Positions 1 to 10,870 are shown, counted from the first letter of the stretch. The stretch: DNA of 64,000 nucleotides from Reticulitermes speratus (GCA_021186555.1 JAJKFL010000005.1:5030321-5094320), one strand, 5' to 3'. Program-made: numbers and translations. Notes: generated from the letters alone by a model not told the origin.

Positions 1-337
1 CTTATATGAAATAAGTGTTACAAAATCAAAGACACCTATCACAAAACTAACAGCCCTCCAATTAACTAATAAGTATCACGTACTTGCTTGCAGGGCATTA
101 AAATACAACTATAATCACAAAGAGAATTAGATACATCCAGATAGTACACTACATAAGCAACTTCTACAGAATGTTTATACAAATATCATACTGAAACTGC
201 ACGAAACATATTACAATTACTACCACAATTATATTCTGTGGGTCAAAGCACATAATTCTTACCTTCCTTATAGTTAATCAACAGTTAATTACTCTCACAA
301 GAAATAAATTTTGGAAATATCACATGGGAATACTTAC
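1..337 (-). other. Start of the intron downstream of the BTB exon
   Basis: AT-rich sequence follows the donor at 338/337 on the minus strand. No further exon, repeat or RNA is recognisable before the window edge. Confidence 0.5.
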
Positions 338-1178
338 CAGAGGAACCTGCTGCACTGGTAACATGCCAGATGGGCCGGGCATGGGCTCACTGCTGTGTGG
401 TGATGGCAATCTGCTAGTGGCAGTTGAACATGTGGCAGTGACCGCAGTAGCGGGCGGATTACATGAGGTTGCATTAGTAGTTACTGACATGTCACTTGGG
501 CCTGAACAACCACCACGAACTGAGGAGAGATCATCAACATCAGGTGTTTCTACCTTCCCACCCCCACCTTTGTCACAACTGTCATTGTCATTGCAACCAG
601 AGTCATGTCGAACATGAGCTGCCCTTTTGTTTGGGGTGGTGATAAGCTTCCACCAGGAGGAGGTGTGTTAATGTCCTCATTTACCAGTCTTGTTGCTGCT
701 GAAACTTCTGGTGTTACTGGTGTGTCTGGCACATGTATGCTGTTATTGTGTTTTGGCTGCTGCTGGTGTCCTTCACCTCTATCTTCCCTTGCAGAATTTA
801 AGTTTGTCATCTCTGCAAGACCCTTTACTTTCAGGCTCTCTGCAGTCTTCAACAGGGCTGACAGTTGACAGTACTCTACATTCACTTCACCCTTGTACAT
901 GAATTCAACCAGAGTTCTCAATTCTGCAAATCGCACGTCTTTAAGTATGACAATTGGATGTCGGTTTGGATGGTCCACAAACAGGGTCTGGAAGTAGGAA
1001 GAGCACGCCGAGAGTACCACCTTGTGAGCACGGATTGAATGTCCCTCAGCACAAGCAAGTGTTACATCAACAAGGCTCTCGTCTTGAAGTAGCTGACTGA
1101 ACACACCCAGTAAGTTGCTTTGATGATTGTTCCACCTAAGGCAGTAATGCTCACTTCCCATGTCTGTGATCTCACCCT
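338..1178 (-). CDS. BTB/POZ-domain protein (tramtrack/bric-a-brac group), 5' coding exon of a longer gene
   Basis: BTB/POZ domains mediate dimerisation, and in this insect group they sit at the N-terminus of nuclear transcription factors that usually end in zinc fingers or HTH domains. I take the start as the ATG at 1161-1159, because the family-typical N-terminus (GSEHYCLRWNNHQSNLL) follows directly. The BTB domain spans about residues 5-120 and includes AHKVVLSACSSYFQTLF and EFMYKGEVNV. A low-complexity Ser/Pro/Gly/Asp linker follows. The exon seems to begin at an acceptor (ttacag/agggtg) at 1178 and to end at a good donor (CTG/gtaagt) at 338. Reading from the ATG, the frame is lost near 633-636 at a four-base C run on the coding strand; beyond it another frame stays open to the donor with protein-like composition (HDSGCNDNDSCD, VETPDVDDLSS). 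One missing base would make the coding part exactly 275 codons, in phase at the donor. Downstream exons lie outside the window, so the DNA-binding domain and the exact paralogue are unknown. Confidence 0.88.
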
Positions 1179-1762
1179 CTGTAACAGAACCAAACATCTC
1201 TATTACAGCCTACTAAACGTAACACATGCAATTATATAGGTTAAGGAACACATTTATAAACAAAACACCGTATTCATCGAATGTTTCACGTGCTGCTGAA
1301 ATTATGTGGCACTTGTGAAAGAATACGAAAATCACACACGTTACTGGGCCCAACGCAAATAGTTTACGAACGTCTAAACGTCCATATGTGCGATCCAACA
1401 CCACCATGTTTCCAAACAAACGTCAGAAAACGCTACACTGGTACACAACTTTATTGCCAGTAAACAATGATTCTGATGTTTAAGTAATGCCATAATTATT
1501 GAACTAATAAAACAAACAACAGGAAAAAATTTTTATACAAGACGAATGACCACCCTCTTCAAAATGGCGGAAATTTTCTGCAATGAATCTTATGGGCCCT
1601 TCATCACATTTGGCAGACTGACCCTTCAACATTAAGAACAAGACACGTTTAAAGAAAACTTCCCATACTGACTCCACAAACGAAATGTCGCTGAAATGAA
1701 ATCGTGACACAAAACCACCAACACAAAATCACTGCCAATTAATTTAACACACAAATATTTAC

Positions 1763-1850
1763 CTTGCTACATGAAACGGAATAAGGCCTGCCACTTCAGC
1801 AACGGCGGCTCACCCGGCCTACTGTGACGTCGCCGGCCTACTGTCAACCG
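1763..1850 (-). other. Putative noncoding first exon of the BTB gene
   Basis: On the minus strand a strong donor (gtagcaag/gtaaatat) lies at 1763/1762, about 580 bp upstream of the BTB exon acceptor. The sequence before it is locally GC- and CpG-rich, unlike its AT-rich surroundings, and has no long ORF, as expected for a 5'UTR exon. The 5' boundary is a guess. Confidence 0.45.
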
Positions 1851-1880
1851 CGCAGTAGAGAAGTCAGTTGACTATCTACG
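1790..1880 (-). promoter_or_regulatory. Candidate promoter region of the BTB gene (CpG-rich, CRE-like site)
   Basis: A short CpG-rich patch sits directly upstream of the putative first exon. It holds a near-consensus CRE/ATF site (tgacgtcg, about 1825) and two copies of a ccggcctactgt word. No TATA box is obvious. Support is positional plus composition only. Confidence 0.3.
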
Positions 1881-3136
1881 TACATCGACCGAAGCTTAGT
1901 TAGTCTTAAGTTATAACTACTTATTTAGTTATCTAATTCAATCTGAACACTTTTAATAATAGATAAATATATTTTAGGAGAAGAATAAACGTGTTTCCCT
2001 TGAATATACTTCGTGTACGTCTAGCTCACTTAGCTGCAAGTATTTGATTTGACTAGCTGCAGCGGTCAAGTGAGAGGAGTGGGGGTGGGAAACGCTCGTA
2101 GCACACGCACGTCTGCTGTTCGAATATTTTCGAACCATTAGCCTGTGCTTCCGTATTAGAAACGTCGGAATGATGTATGTAGGACGCGGATTAATGAGAT
2201 AGAGCTTTGAATGGATTAGTTTGAAATAATATAACGTTATGCCGTTTAACATACACCTTAGAAGAATGAGGTATCCTAAAATAGCATCACCACTCATTCA
2301 ATTTTTATATAGCGTCTCAGAAGGCTCTAAATAAAAACCACCGTAATTGTATAGCGGTAATATGTAGGGACAGTAAAATAATCCCGCCAAGTTACTAAAT
2401 TGAACGGGTGCCCCAAAGGTAGAAGGTACAAATCGAATGACATAGTTAATCAACAGTGCAGCTACTATAAAATGCACGATCTTAAATTCGGCATTTAATC
2501 AGCAGTACACATGCATGTCATTTGGACAGTTTTTGATAATGGATTAATAATGTTATAGGAGGGAGGGGGTTATCCGTGTATAATGTCCGTTGTCCATATA
2601 TAGTGATATGCTTGGCAGTGACCAGTAACAATAAATAATTTTATCTGATGATCCCAATAAATTATGTTAACACGTAGCCCCGCACTTGATCCACAAAATC
2701 AAAAGGTCGAAAAAATCCCACACCCTCAACAGTTTTACATTAAACACACGTAAGTGAACATGCGTTTCCGTACTTCTTTGGGTACAGACTTACACCATAC
2801 CGAAAAATGTTTAGAATTTCCGCCGTTCTAAATTACATCTATAATAAAACATACAGCGAAACTGTCTAGACGAAAATTAAACACGGCCGACAAATTTTAC
2901 AGAAGATTCTAACGCCAGATTTGAACAAAATTTGCTGAAATTTGTTTTTCAGATAAATATGTGACTTTGTTACGGAAAGCACCAGGATTCGTAGCTACAC
3001 CTTGTATGACTTCTGATGCAATGGCGGCAAAATAAATAGCACAAAGAACGACGGAAGATGATAAAACACACAGTGTCACGTCGACAAGATGCAGCTGTGG
3101 TTTGTGTTCTGAGCACCGTTTTATTATAATGGATTT
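1881..3136. other. Intergenic sequence, nothing recognised
   Basis: Unique-looking AT-rich sequence. The longest ORF (1974-2297, minus) has no recognisable motif and no coding-like composition. No SINE or LINE signature is seen. Confidence 0.5.
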
Positions 3137-3839
3137 GTCACATGTCAGTACGCCGCTAGTCTACAAGTAGTTTCAAAGTTGTCACATGTCAGTACGCCGC
3201 TAGTCTACGAGTAGTTTCAAAGTTGTCACATGTCAGTACGCCGATAGTCTACGAGTAGTTTCAAAGTTGTCACATGTCAGTACGCCGATAGTCTAGGGTA
3301 GTTTCAAAGTTGTCACATGTCAGCACGCCGATAGTCTACGAGTAGTTTCAAAGTTGTCACATGTCAGTACGCCGATAGTCTACGAGTAGTTTCAAAGTTG
3401 TCACATGTCAGTACGCCGATAGTCTACGAGTAGTTTCAAAGTTGTCACATGTCAGTACGCCGATAGTCTAAGGGTACTTTCAAAGTTGTCACATGTCAGT
3501 ACGCCGATAGTCTACGAGCAGTTTCAAAGTTGTCACATGTCAGTACGCCGATAGTCTACGAGTAGTTTCAAAGTTGTCACATGTCAGTACGCCGATAGTC
3601 TAAGGGTAGTTTCAAAGTTGTCACATGTCAGTACGCCGATAGTCTGCGAGTAGTTTCAAAGTTGTCACACGTCAGTACGCCGATAGTCTGCGAGTAGTTT
3701 CAAAGTTGTCACACGTCAGTACGCCGATAGTCTGCGAGTAGTTTCAAAGTTGTCACATGTCAGTACGCCGATAGTCTGCGAGTAGTTTCAAAGTTGTCAC
3801 ATGTCAGTACGCCAACAGTCTTCGAGCAGTTTAAAGTTG
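3137..3839. repeat. 44-bp minisatellite, 16 copies
   Basis: The unit begins gtcacatgtcagtacgccg and repeats every 44 bp (one unit is 43 bp) from 3137. Units differ by a few substitutions (ctacgag, ctgcgag, taagggt), and neighbours share variants, which fits local expansion. The last unit is diverged. Confidence 0.95.
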
Positions 3840-3899
3840 GCCCTGTGCTTCATCAAGCTCCACGCAATGACGACGTGTGGGGGAGTGGAGGCATAGCTC

Positions 3900-3935
3900 C
3901 ACACACACACATACACACACACACACAGACACTCA
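3900..3935. repeat. (CA)n microsatellite
   Basis: An interrupted run of CA dinucleotides. Confidence 0.85.
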
Positions 3936-4159
3936 GTCTCGGTACTAAAAGGCGGGTGATAGGTCGACTTCACGCCCTTACTGATTTAACCCCAAGAAAC
4001 GAATTCTGGTATCCAAGGATAGGAAACTACCACAGAGGGGAATTGAAATTCGTTTGCGAAATGTCAGGCAATTGCGGGATCATTACGTCACTCCAATTTC
4101 TCAACAAATCATAATACACGTAACTTAGTAGTCTGGGGCAGCACTAACGCTCAAGACTA

Positions 4160-4357
4160 CAGGTATCCAATCCGCGGCCCGCAATGTTGTTTCATGCGGC
4201 CCGCGGGAGTATTTGTAAATTATGTACGTAAATATATACTATAAAAATTACACAACAATTCAGGAGGTTAGGTATACGTCTTACTGTGATTTTTACACAT
4301 GCGGCCCGCGAACTACCCCACAATAACGGTTAAAATAAAAAAGATTGGACACCCCTG
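4160..4357. mobile_element. Small hAT-like non-autonomous element (candidate)
   Basis: About 198 bp with imperfect terminal inverted repeats: the left end starts cagg.tatccaatcc and the right end reads gattggacacccctg, the inverse of caggggtgtccaatc. The word gcggcccgc recurs at both ends. Flanking octamers (ctcaagac and ttccagac, depending on boundary) match at 6 of 8. No ORF. The hAT assignment rests on the CAGGGGTGTCCAA-type end and the possible 8-bp duplication. Confidence 0.5.
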
Positions 4358-4892
4358 TTCCAGACATTAATTCGGCTGGAGCCCAGTTCGAACCTCGACC
4401 GGGAAACAGGCTATCAAGACTGAGGTTCTCAGGTTTTTCCTCAGTGCCTGCACACAAATACGGGGACTGTAGGCCTACCTTAGTCACTCCTTACAAATTC
4501 TTCCCAATTCACCATTCGCCCTACCGCCGACACCATTACCATATAGTCTCCAGTACTGAGGGCGTCGTGAAACAAAACAAAACAAAATTAGAACACGCGA
4601 TCCCCCATTTGAAATGAGATGTTATTCAACCTCCGTTCCTCTTCCACTCCTTCCACGACTCAGTGCACCTGGACATCACAACGCAACTAGAACTGTACAC
4701 AAATCGTCTCCCATCTAAACAGAACAGTTACCAACCCAGTCAACCTAATTACTGAATTAAAAAAACACGAGGCAGAATTTCGTGAAACAACCAAATAACA
4801 CCGCAACAGCCAAAATATTGTTATTTTTGCGAAATTATTGCACTGAGGGTAGAGGAAAGAATACTGTGGATGGCGAGGGTGAAGATGGTAGG
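4358..4892. other. Intergenic sequence, nothing recognised
   Basis: Mixed composition with short ORFs only; no family signature seen. Confidence 0.4.
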
Positions 4893-5985
4893 GGTTTCAC
4901 CAACCAACCAACTAACCATCCATCCAACCAACCAACCAACCAACCAACCATCCAACCAAACATCCAACTAACCAACCAACCAACTAACAAACCATCCAAC
5001 CAACTAAACAACCATCCAACCAACCAACTAAACAACCATCCAACCAACCAACTAACCAACCATCCAATCAACCAACCAACCAACGAAACATCCATCCAGC
5101 CAACTAACCAACCAACCAACTATCAAACCAAACAACCAACCAACCATCCATCCAACAACAAACCAACCAACTAACCTACCATCCATACAATCAACCAACC
5201 AACTAACCAACCATCCAACCAACCAACCAACCAACCATCCAACCAACGAAACATCCATCCAGCCAACTAACCAACCAACCAACTATCCAACCAAACAACC
5301 AACCAATCATCCATCCAACCAACCAACTAACCAACCATCCATACAATCAACCAACTAACCAACCATCAAACCAAACAACCAACCAACCATCCATCCAACA
5401 ACAAACCAACCAACTAACCTACCATCCATACAATCAACCAACCAACTAACCAACCATCCAACCAACCAACCAACTAACCAACCAACCATCCAACCAACGA
5501 AACATCCACCAGCCAACTAACCAACCAACCAACTATCCAACCAAACAACCAACCAATCATCCATCCAGCCAACTAACCAACCAACTATCCAACCAAACAA
5601 CCAACCAATCATCCATCCAACCAACCAACAACCAACCATCCATACAATCAACCAACTAACCAACCATCAAACCAAACAACCAACCAACCATCCATCCAAC
5701 AACAAACCAACCAACTAACCTACCATCCATACAATCAACCAACCAACTAACCAACCATCCAACCAACCAACCAACTAACCAACCAACCATCCAACCAACG
5801 AAACATCCATCCAGCCAACTAACCAACCAACCAACTATCCAACCAAACAACCAACCAATCATCCATCCAACCAACCAACTAACCAACCATCCATACAATC
5901 AACCAACTAACCAACCACCCAACCAACCAACTAACCAACCATCCAGTCAACCAACCAACCAACTAATAAACTAACGAACAGATAG
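4893..5985. repeat. 1.1-kb CCAACCAA/CTAACCAA array
   Basis: Almost entirely built from ccaa, ctaa and catc words, with longer internal duplications of about 100-300 bp (for example the segment with cgaaacatccatccagcc recurs). It gives spurious Trp/Leu/Val/Gly-rich ORFs on the minus strand. It abuts the tail end of a minus-strand LINE fragment at about 6030. Confidence 0.95.
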
Positions 5986-6029
5986 CTAAGTAATAACTAA
6001 CCAGCTAAACAGCTAGCTAGGTAACTCGC

Positions 6030-6200
6030 TAAGTAACTAAATCTATGCAGCACAGTTCTTGAGTTTCTTCAGCTAGTTAAGAAATTCCCTGCCTTTTATG
6101 CAAGCCGAAAGTTCATTAGAGTGTCCACAAGAGCCCGCCACTGGTCCCTATCCCCAGGCAAACTAATCCAGTCCAAGCTCTCTCATCCTTTCCGTCAGTA
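6030..6200 (-). mobile_element. LINE-beta 3' fragment with GTTA-type tail
   Basis: On the minus strand this matches the 3' end of the LINE seen better at 28205-28555 and 40045-40790: the block encoding WRALV.AVMN, then the non-coding stretch with ggggaatttcttgac. A degenerate (GTTA)n tail runs leftwards from 6050 to 5990 and merges into the array at 4893-5985. Truncated at its 5' side. Confidence 0.6.
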
Positions 6201-6434
6201 AAAAGCTAGCGGTTATCAGTAACAATATTCTTGTCCACAGAATGGCTAGGCGAGTGGAGGCAAATGCAGCGAAGTTCGCTCTTGGGGGAAAGATAATACT
6301 GGCAGTATTTACAGTCTACAAAGAAAAATCACAAAATTGTTCCTATAACCAATGTAGCTAACTATGAGTGCGTGAAAGAAAGTTAAAGATAGGGAAATAA
6401 AAATAATATTAGTGAAAAAAGACTAAAAACACTA
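6201..6434. other. Spacer, nothing recognised
   Basis: No ORF or repeat signature noticed. Confidence 0.35.
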
Positions 6435-7210
6435 TGCCTGATGGTGAGCTGGTTACAGCAGGATATGTTGCGGTCGTTTATGTTTGTAAGTTTTGTATAA
6501 AGAGTTCAGGCCGTCTAGAGTGTAATTTCCGATTTGTTGGACCAGGAGGTTAGGATGGGATGGACAGTTAGCAAAAAAATCTGGGCGTAAGTTGGTGTAT
6601 GAAGTCTCGGATAGGTTCAATATTAAGGGTGTCGTGCAAATGGGAGATGGGAGTACCGCTGGGATGGGCACTGATCACTCGTAAGCTCTTGTTCTAGACG
6701 ACTTGGAGTTTGAGGATAGTTAGAATTACATGTGGTATTGCAGACAGGGGCGGCGTAAGTAAGAAGTGATCGGATGAGTAATTTATATAGGGTTAATGTG
6801 GAGGTTTGCCGATCCCAGTGGCCGTGCGGTCTAAGGCGTGGGTCTTCGGCCGCTCGCTTACTAGGATCGTGGGTTCGAATCCCACCGGGGGCATGGATGT
6901 CTGTATCTTGTGAGTGTTGTGTGTTGTCAGGTAGAGGTCTCTGCGACGAGCTGGTCCCTCGTCCAGAGGAGTCCTACCGACTGTGGTGTGTCTCAAATGT
7001 GTGTGACCATGAAACCTCGACGAAACGAGGAGGCCCAGGCCCATATAGGGCTGTCGAGCCATAGGAAAAAAAAAATGTGGAGGTTTGTGAGAGTGTGGAG
7101 TCTCAAGTAGGGGAAGAAGTTACAAAGAGTACCTGTGGCTTTGTTGGTGACGGTACGTAGGTGCTTTGTGTAGAGCAGAGTTGGGTCTAGAATAAGGCCT
7201 AACTATTTTA
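6435..7210 (-). mobile_element. Jockey-like LINE 3' fragment, split by a SINE
   Basis: The minus strand encodes the C-terminal part of a Jockey-clade reverse transcriptase with several frame breaks: a stretch reading YKLLIRSLLTYAAPV, then the terminal YKTYKHKRPQHILL before the stop at 6453. The same C-terminus is seen at 38566-39432 (YKGYKHKRPKHSLL). A SINE at 6808-7073 interrupts it with a 13-bp duplication; homology resumes beyond it to about 7205. Confidence 0.7.
6808..7073 (+). mobile_element. SINE-A, full length, with 13-bp TSD
   Basis: The tRNA-like head starts gccgatcccagtggccgtg and has a Pol III B-box (gggttcgaatccc). A body of about 180 bp ends tgtcgagccatagg plus poly-A. Perfect duplications aatgtggaggttt lie at 6795-6807 and 7074-7086. 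Confidence 0.93.
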
Positions 7211-7254
7211 CGTTTGAGGTCCAGGGCACAAGTGTGTTACTAATTTAAACAGGG

Positions 7255-7540
7255 CCGTGCCGTAGCTCAGGCGGTTAGTCGCCGGCCTTCCACTGCGGAG
7301 GCCCGGGTTCGATCCCGGGTCAGTCCATATGGGGTTTGTGGTGGACAAAGTGGCACTGGGACAGGTTTCTCTCCGAGTTGTCGGTTTTCCCCTGTCAATT
7401 TCATTCCACTGGTGCTCCATTACTTGTAAAACTTGGTAAAAAAAAAACTGCTCATCTTCATCATAGGGTTGTACAAAAAGCCTTAAGGCTGTGGTGCGTC
7501 CGTAGCATCTGCTGCGGGGCACTTCACCATGTAAAAAAAA
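7255..7540 (+). mobile_element. SINE-B, full length, with TSD
   Basis: A tRNA-like head (gtgccgtagctcaggcggtt, with B-box gggttcgatccc) is followed by a different body from SINE-A. It ends gcacttcaccatgt plus poly-A. Flanks aatttaaacaggg (7242-7254) and aatttgaacaggg (7541-7553) differ at one base. Confidence 0.9.
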
Positions 7541-7553
7541 AATTTGAACAGGG

Positions 7554-8333
7554 TCTGAAAGAGGGAGCTGCGCTTTCAAAATAGAACGGTTTCCGTCTTA
7601 TGGACATTTGAACGGAGTTTTCCATTTGGTACAGTATTTGAGTAACTTTGTTACAGCGTGGCTACGTCTGCGGGAGATGGCGTCAGGACGCTAGGACTGA
7701 CACCATGTGGCATGTCAGAAAGGTATAAGGAGAAGGTTTACCGCTCCAGTCAGATCCATGGACTTATTTCCGTGGCATCAATGTGTGACTACATTAAGAC
7801 AACCATCATGCCAAATGTGAACTCGTGAATTCTGGTAGATGAGTACCTAAACTACGCATTTATGTAACCAAAAATCATGGTGTCATACTCTCGTAGACAC
7901 CGCGGAACCTCAAATCTCACGGAAAGAATTAAGATGTCTGACATGGGTGCAACAAGTAGCACGCATAAAGATATAGGTACCATGAGACAATACTAATATA
8001 TCTTAGAGGTATACAAGTGTGGAGATGTGAGAATGATTTAACTGGTACTTAATATGGCCTAGTGCCGGAATTTTATGAACACGGCATTTTCATAGAATTT
8101 CTATTTCTATTGGTTTACTAAATTTCTTGACTAACATCTGCGTACCGTTCAGTTGCGCATTGAACACACTGTACCATAGCTACCTTTAACAGTATTATTA
8201 CAAAATAAGCGTATTCGTCGGTCCACCTCACATTCATTCATTTCCTCAAGTGACCTTAACTCTACTGTTTCAATCACACACAACATTCCGCTCATATCCG
8301 AGGTATTCTGTAACATTTCGTAGTGTGATAGTC
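7554..8333. other. Intergenic sequence, nothing recognised
   Basis: AT-rich with short ORFs only; no repeat signature noticed. Confidence 0.4.
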
Positions 8334-8518
8334 CAGTCAATCTCTGTTATAACGTCACGAAAGGGACTGTATATTTTATGTCGTTATAAACGAGTGTTGT
8401 TATAACCGAGGAGTATAATGTTATGGTTAACAGTGAGGAATTAATTGGTACCACAGAATATGTGACGTTATAGACGAAATGTCGTATAAACCGATGTCGT
8501 TATAACCGGATTCGACTG
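8334..8518. mobile_element. Pogo/Tigger-like MITE, copy 1
   Basis: About 185 bp. The right end ttataaccggattcgactg is followed by TA; the left end cagtcaatctctgttataac is its diverged inverse. The interior shares gttataaccgaggagtataa and gaggaattaattggtacc with copies at about 9670, 18083 and 34950. Confidence 0.75.
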
Positions 8519-8929
8519 TATTTTAGGACAAGGTTGGCAATTAAACTCCTAATCCCCTTAGTTAGAACATCATTTTGGTTGTCTTTGAGTTCTTACAGCA
8601 GGCAGCCCTACTAATCTGGGCCATCTGTGAAAAGGAGGCAATAAACTCGTCCGAAATATTTGTATATAACAACCAGAATATATGACGTCGCATCCCAGAA
8701 GACAGTAACATTTAACAGTTATCCTTGGGACCCCTCAAACATCGCCTAGTCAAGGTTTTCACAGGATAAGAATGTTCCATTCCTTGGTGACAAAGAGCGT
8801 ACAGTGGGGTGTACAGGCAACAGGGCTTAATGTAGTATACAATGAGACTACAGGGTGATCTGATAGGATAAACTGGACAGTGGCGGTAAGGGAAAGGCGT
8901 GAAGTTTAGAAGACAACAAAAAGGAATTT
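8519..8929. other. Intergenic sequence, nothing recognised
   Basis: No convincing ORF or repeat signature. Confidence 0.35.
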
Positions 8930-9375
8930 AAATACCATCAAAGACAATTAATGCATGTTATATACTTTATTGTTGCAACATGTTTGATTTAATTCGGTCA
9001 ACTTCAGACCATTTAATATAAAACTAAAAAAAATGTATTTTATACAATCGTATTTTATGGTACTAACAATTCAAATTTCAATTTTACAATAAAACCAATA
9101 CATGTTTCAATGTCAGATATTTTTAGTAACACTGAAAACGTCGATTAGCACATTTAAGATGTTAAAATCCACGTTTTAACTATTATAAAACAAAATCCGA
9201 CATTGCAACATGTATTGGTTTAATTGCAAAATTGAGATCTCAGCTATCTATACCATATAATAAAACTGTATGCAATACTTTTATAAGTTTTATATTATTG
9301 GCTTGAAGATTACCGAATTAGGTCGAAACACGTTGCCACAATAAACATGCATTCGTTATGTTTGGCGGTATTTAA
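8930..9375. repeat. Long imperfect palindrome with inverted hammerhead-like motifs
   Basis: The left motif (minus strand, 8976-9007) reads ctgaagttgaccgaatt...aaacatgt and the right motif (plus, 9302-9339) reads cttgaagattaccgaatt...cgaaacacgtt. Outer parts are also inverted (atgcat...ttgatggtattt against catgcattcg...ggcggtattt), as is an inner pair around aaccaatacatgt. Both motif copies look eroded. Confidence 0.65.
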
Positions 9376-9669
9376 CAATACTTGTTGCAAATTAAAACAA
9401 CAGGATAGTAAACATAAGATTTAGAAAGTACAATCCCAAATTAACCTGAGACGATTGAAAAATAGCGGAAAAACCTGAGCGAGAATAGTCAGTATTATGG
9501 CGAGAATCGAACTGTGTACCTTGCACATCTGGAATAAGTTAAGACACGATGTTTGAGCTTGCAGTCTTGCAGGAAGGAGCCTGTGAAATGACGTCACAAC
9601 AGCAGCGACGTGCGACTGGATGTAAGGCAGTTGTAACTGGCTAATTAATTTGTTAAAATAGAACAGAAT

Positions 9670-9853
9670 AGAGTCGAACACGGTTATAACGTCAAGAAGC
9701 GACTGAATATTTTGTGTCATTATAAACGAGTGTTGTTATAACCGAGGAGTATAATGTTATGTGTAACAGTGAGGAATTAATTGGTACCACAGAATATCTG
9801 ACGTTATAGACGAGGTGTCGTATAAAGCGATGTCGTTATAATCGGGTTCGACC
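9670..9853. mobile_element. Pogo/Tigger-like MITE, copy 2
   Basis: Same family as 8334-8518, with ends gtcgaacacggttataac and ttataatcgggttcgac. Its right end runs into an (AAAAT)n run. Confidence 0.75.
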
Positions 9854-9855
9854 CC

Positions 9856-9886
9856 TAAAATAAAATAAAATAAAATAAAATAAAAT
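9856..9886. repeat. (AAAAT)n microsatellite
   Basis: Five to six tandem copies of aaaat. Confidence 0.85.
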
Positions 9887-9929
9887 TTGTGTATATCATT
9901 TTACATATCCCGCCTTTTTGCATTAAATA

Positions 9930-10110
9930 CAGATCCATCCACCCATGTATGTCGCTACAGCCCCTTCTGGGTCCTGGCCTCCCTCAAAAGGCGCCTCCAT
10001 TCTTCTCCATCTCCCCTCCTCCAACCTCGTATTCCTAGGATCTGTAATGCATCCCTCTGGACGACGTCTTCCCATCCTTTTCTTGGTTTTCCTACTGATT
10101 TTTGTTGATT
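9930..10110 (-). mobile_element. LINE-zeta 3' coding fragment
   Basis: The minus strand encodes WEDVVQRDALQILGIRGWRR followed by EEWRRLLREARTQKGL and a stop. This is the usual C-terminal pattern of LINE reverse-transcriptase ORFs (RPRKRWEDVV..D followed by W..R..W). Only about 60 codons remain. Confidence 0.6.
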
Positions 10111-10177
10111 AAATCCAAATATATTCATATATTTAACTGCAAATTTCTAGGTCGTCCTAATATAAGGCATTTCGTAT

Positions 10178-10330
10178 ACGCTTTGTGGTGTACAAAGTGA
10201 CATTAGGACATACTTTTCTCAGAGAATATAATTCTCACCCCCCCCCCCCCCCCCCGTCAGTATCATTCCACCATTGCTCTATACATTTTATTCATCCACC
10301 ACCGACGCCATATAACATTACCAGTTGACA
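10178..10330 (+). mobile_element. SINE-B, diverged body fragment
   Basis: Shares the order tttgtggtg.acaaagtg, then a gtcagtatcattccacc stretch, with the body of the full copy at 7255-7540. A poly-C run at 10239-10255 interrupts it. The head is not recognisable. Confidence 0.5.
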
Positions 10331-10489
10331 GTGTCGTTAAATTTAAAAGGTCTCTCGCTCTCTCTCTGTCACCATGCTCTGACTATCGAAACTTATTCAT
10401 ATCCCATCATTACGTCATCAGTCCTGCAAAGCCAGACTTAAGTTCATCACAGCGGGGGTGATTTAGAATAAAGTTTTTTTATGGCCATG

Positions 10490-10700
10490 ATGCCGTGTAG
10501 ATTGGTAATGAGATCTGCGCGCTTCTGGGATATTACGTAGCGTTGAGTGGTAGTCATGTACCGACGGTTCGGGACAACCTATCGGTCCAATCTTCAAGGG
10601 TCAAGATGGGACCGATAAGTTGTTGTCCCGAAACGTCGGTACATGACTACCACTCAATGCTGCGTAATACCCCAGAAGAGCGCAGATCTCAGCTACATGG
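10490..10700. repeat. Near-perfect palindrome with type-B hammerhead-like motif
   Basis: Arms of about 70 bp mirror each other around 10595: gagatctgcgcgcttctggg and ggtagtcatgtaccgacg on the left, with their inverses on the right. The right arm carries gtcaagatgggaccg...gtcccgaaacgtcggta, the motif tandemly repeated at 23729-24130. Confidence 0.75.
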
Positions 10701-10744
10701 CGACGGAAGCCTGAAATCACGCAGAGATTCGTAATGGTTACAGA

Positions 10745-10870
10745 ATTTGGGAGAACTTTCTGCCTCCATCTTCAAAGTAGTATCCTCTCTACAATGTGTC
10801 CTGCACCATAAGACTGCCCTAAAGATGGAGGCGGCAAGCTCTCCCGAAACGTCGGCAACTATTTACCAGT
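10745..10870. repeat. Short palindrome with type-B hammerhead-like motif
   Basis: gggagaactttctgcctcca is mirrored by tggaggcggcaagctctccc, which is followed by cgaaacgtcggcaac. This is the same layout as 10490-10700 with different stem sequence. Confidence 0.55.

Noticed and set aside
1504-1710. 68-codon minus-strand ORF between the two BTB exons
   Set aside because: No motif; it lies in the inferred first intron and is of chance length.
4835-5898. Trp/Leu/Val/Gly-rich ORFs resembling membrane proteins
   Set aside because: They are frame-open translations of the CCAACCAA array; no coding context.
7255-7330. Possible tRNA gene
   Set aside because: It is the head of SINE-B: the tRNA-like part continues into a body with poly-A and target duplications. 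The same reasoning applies to the other tRNA-like hits.
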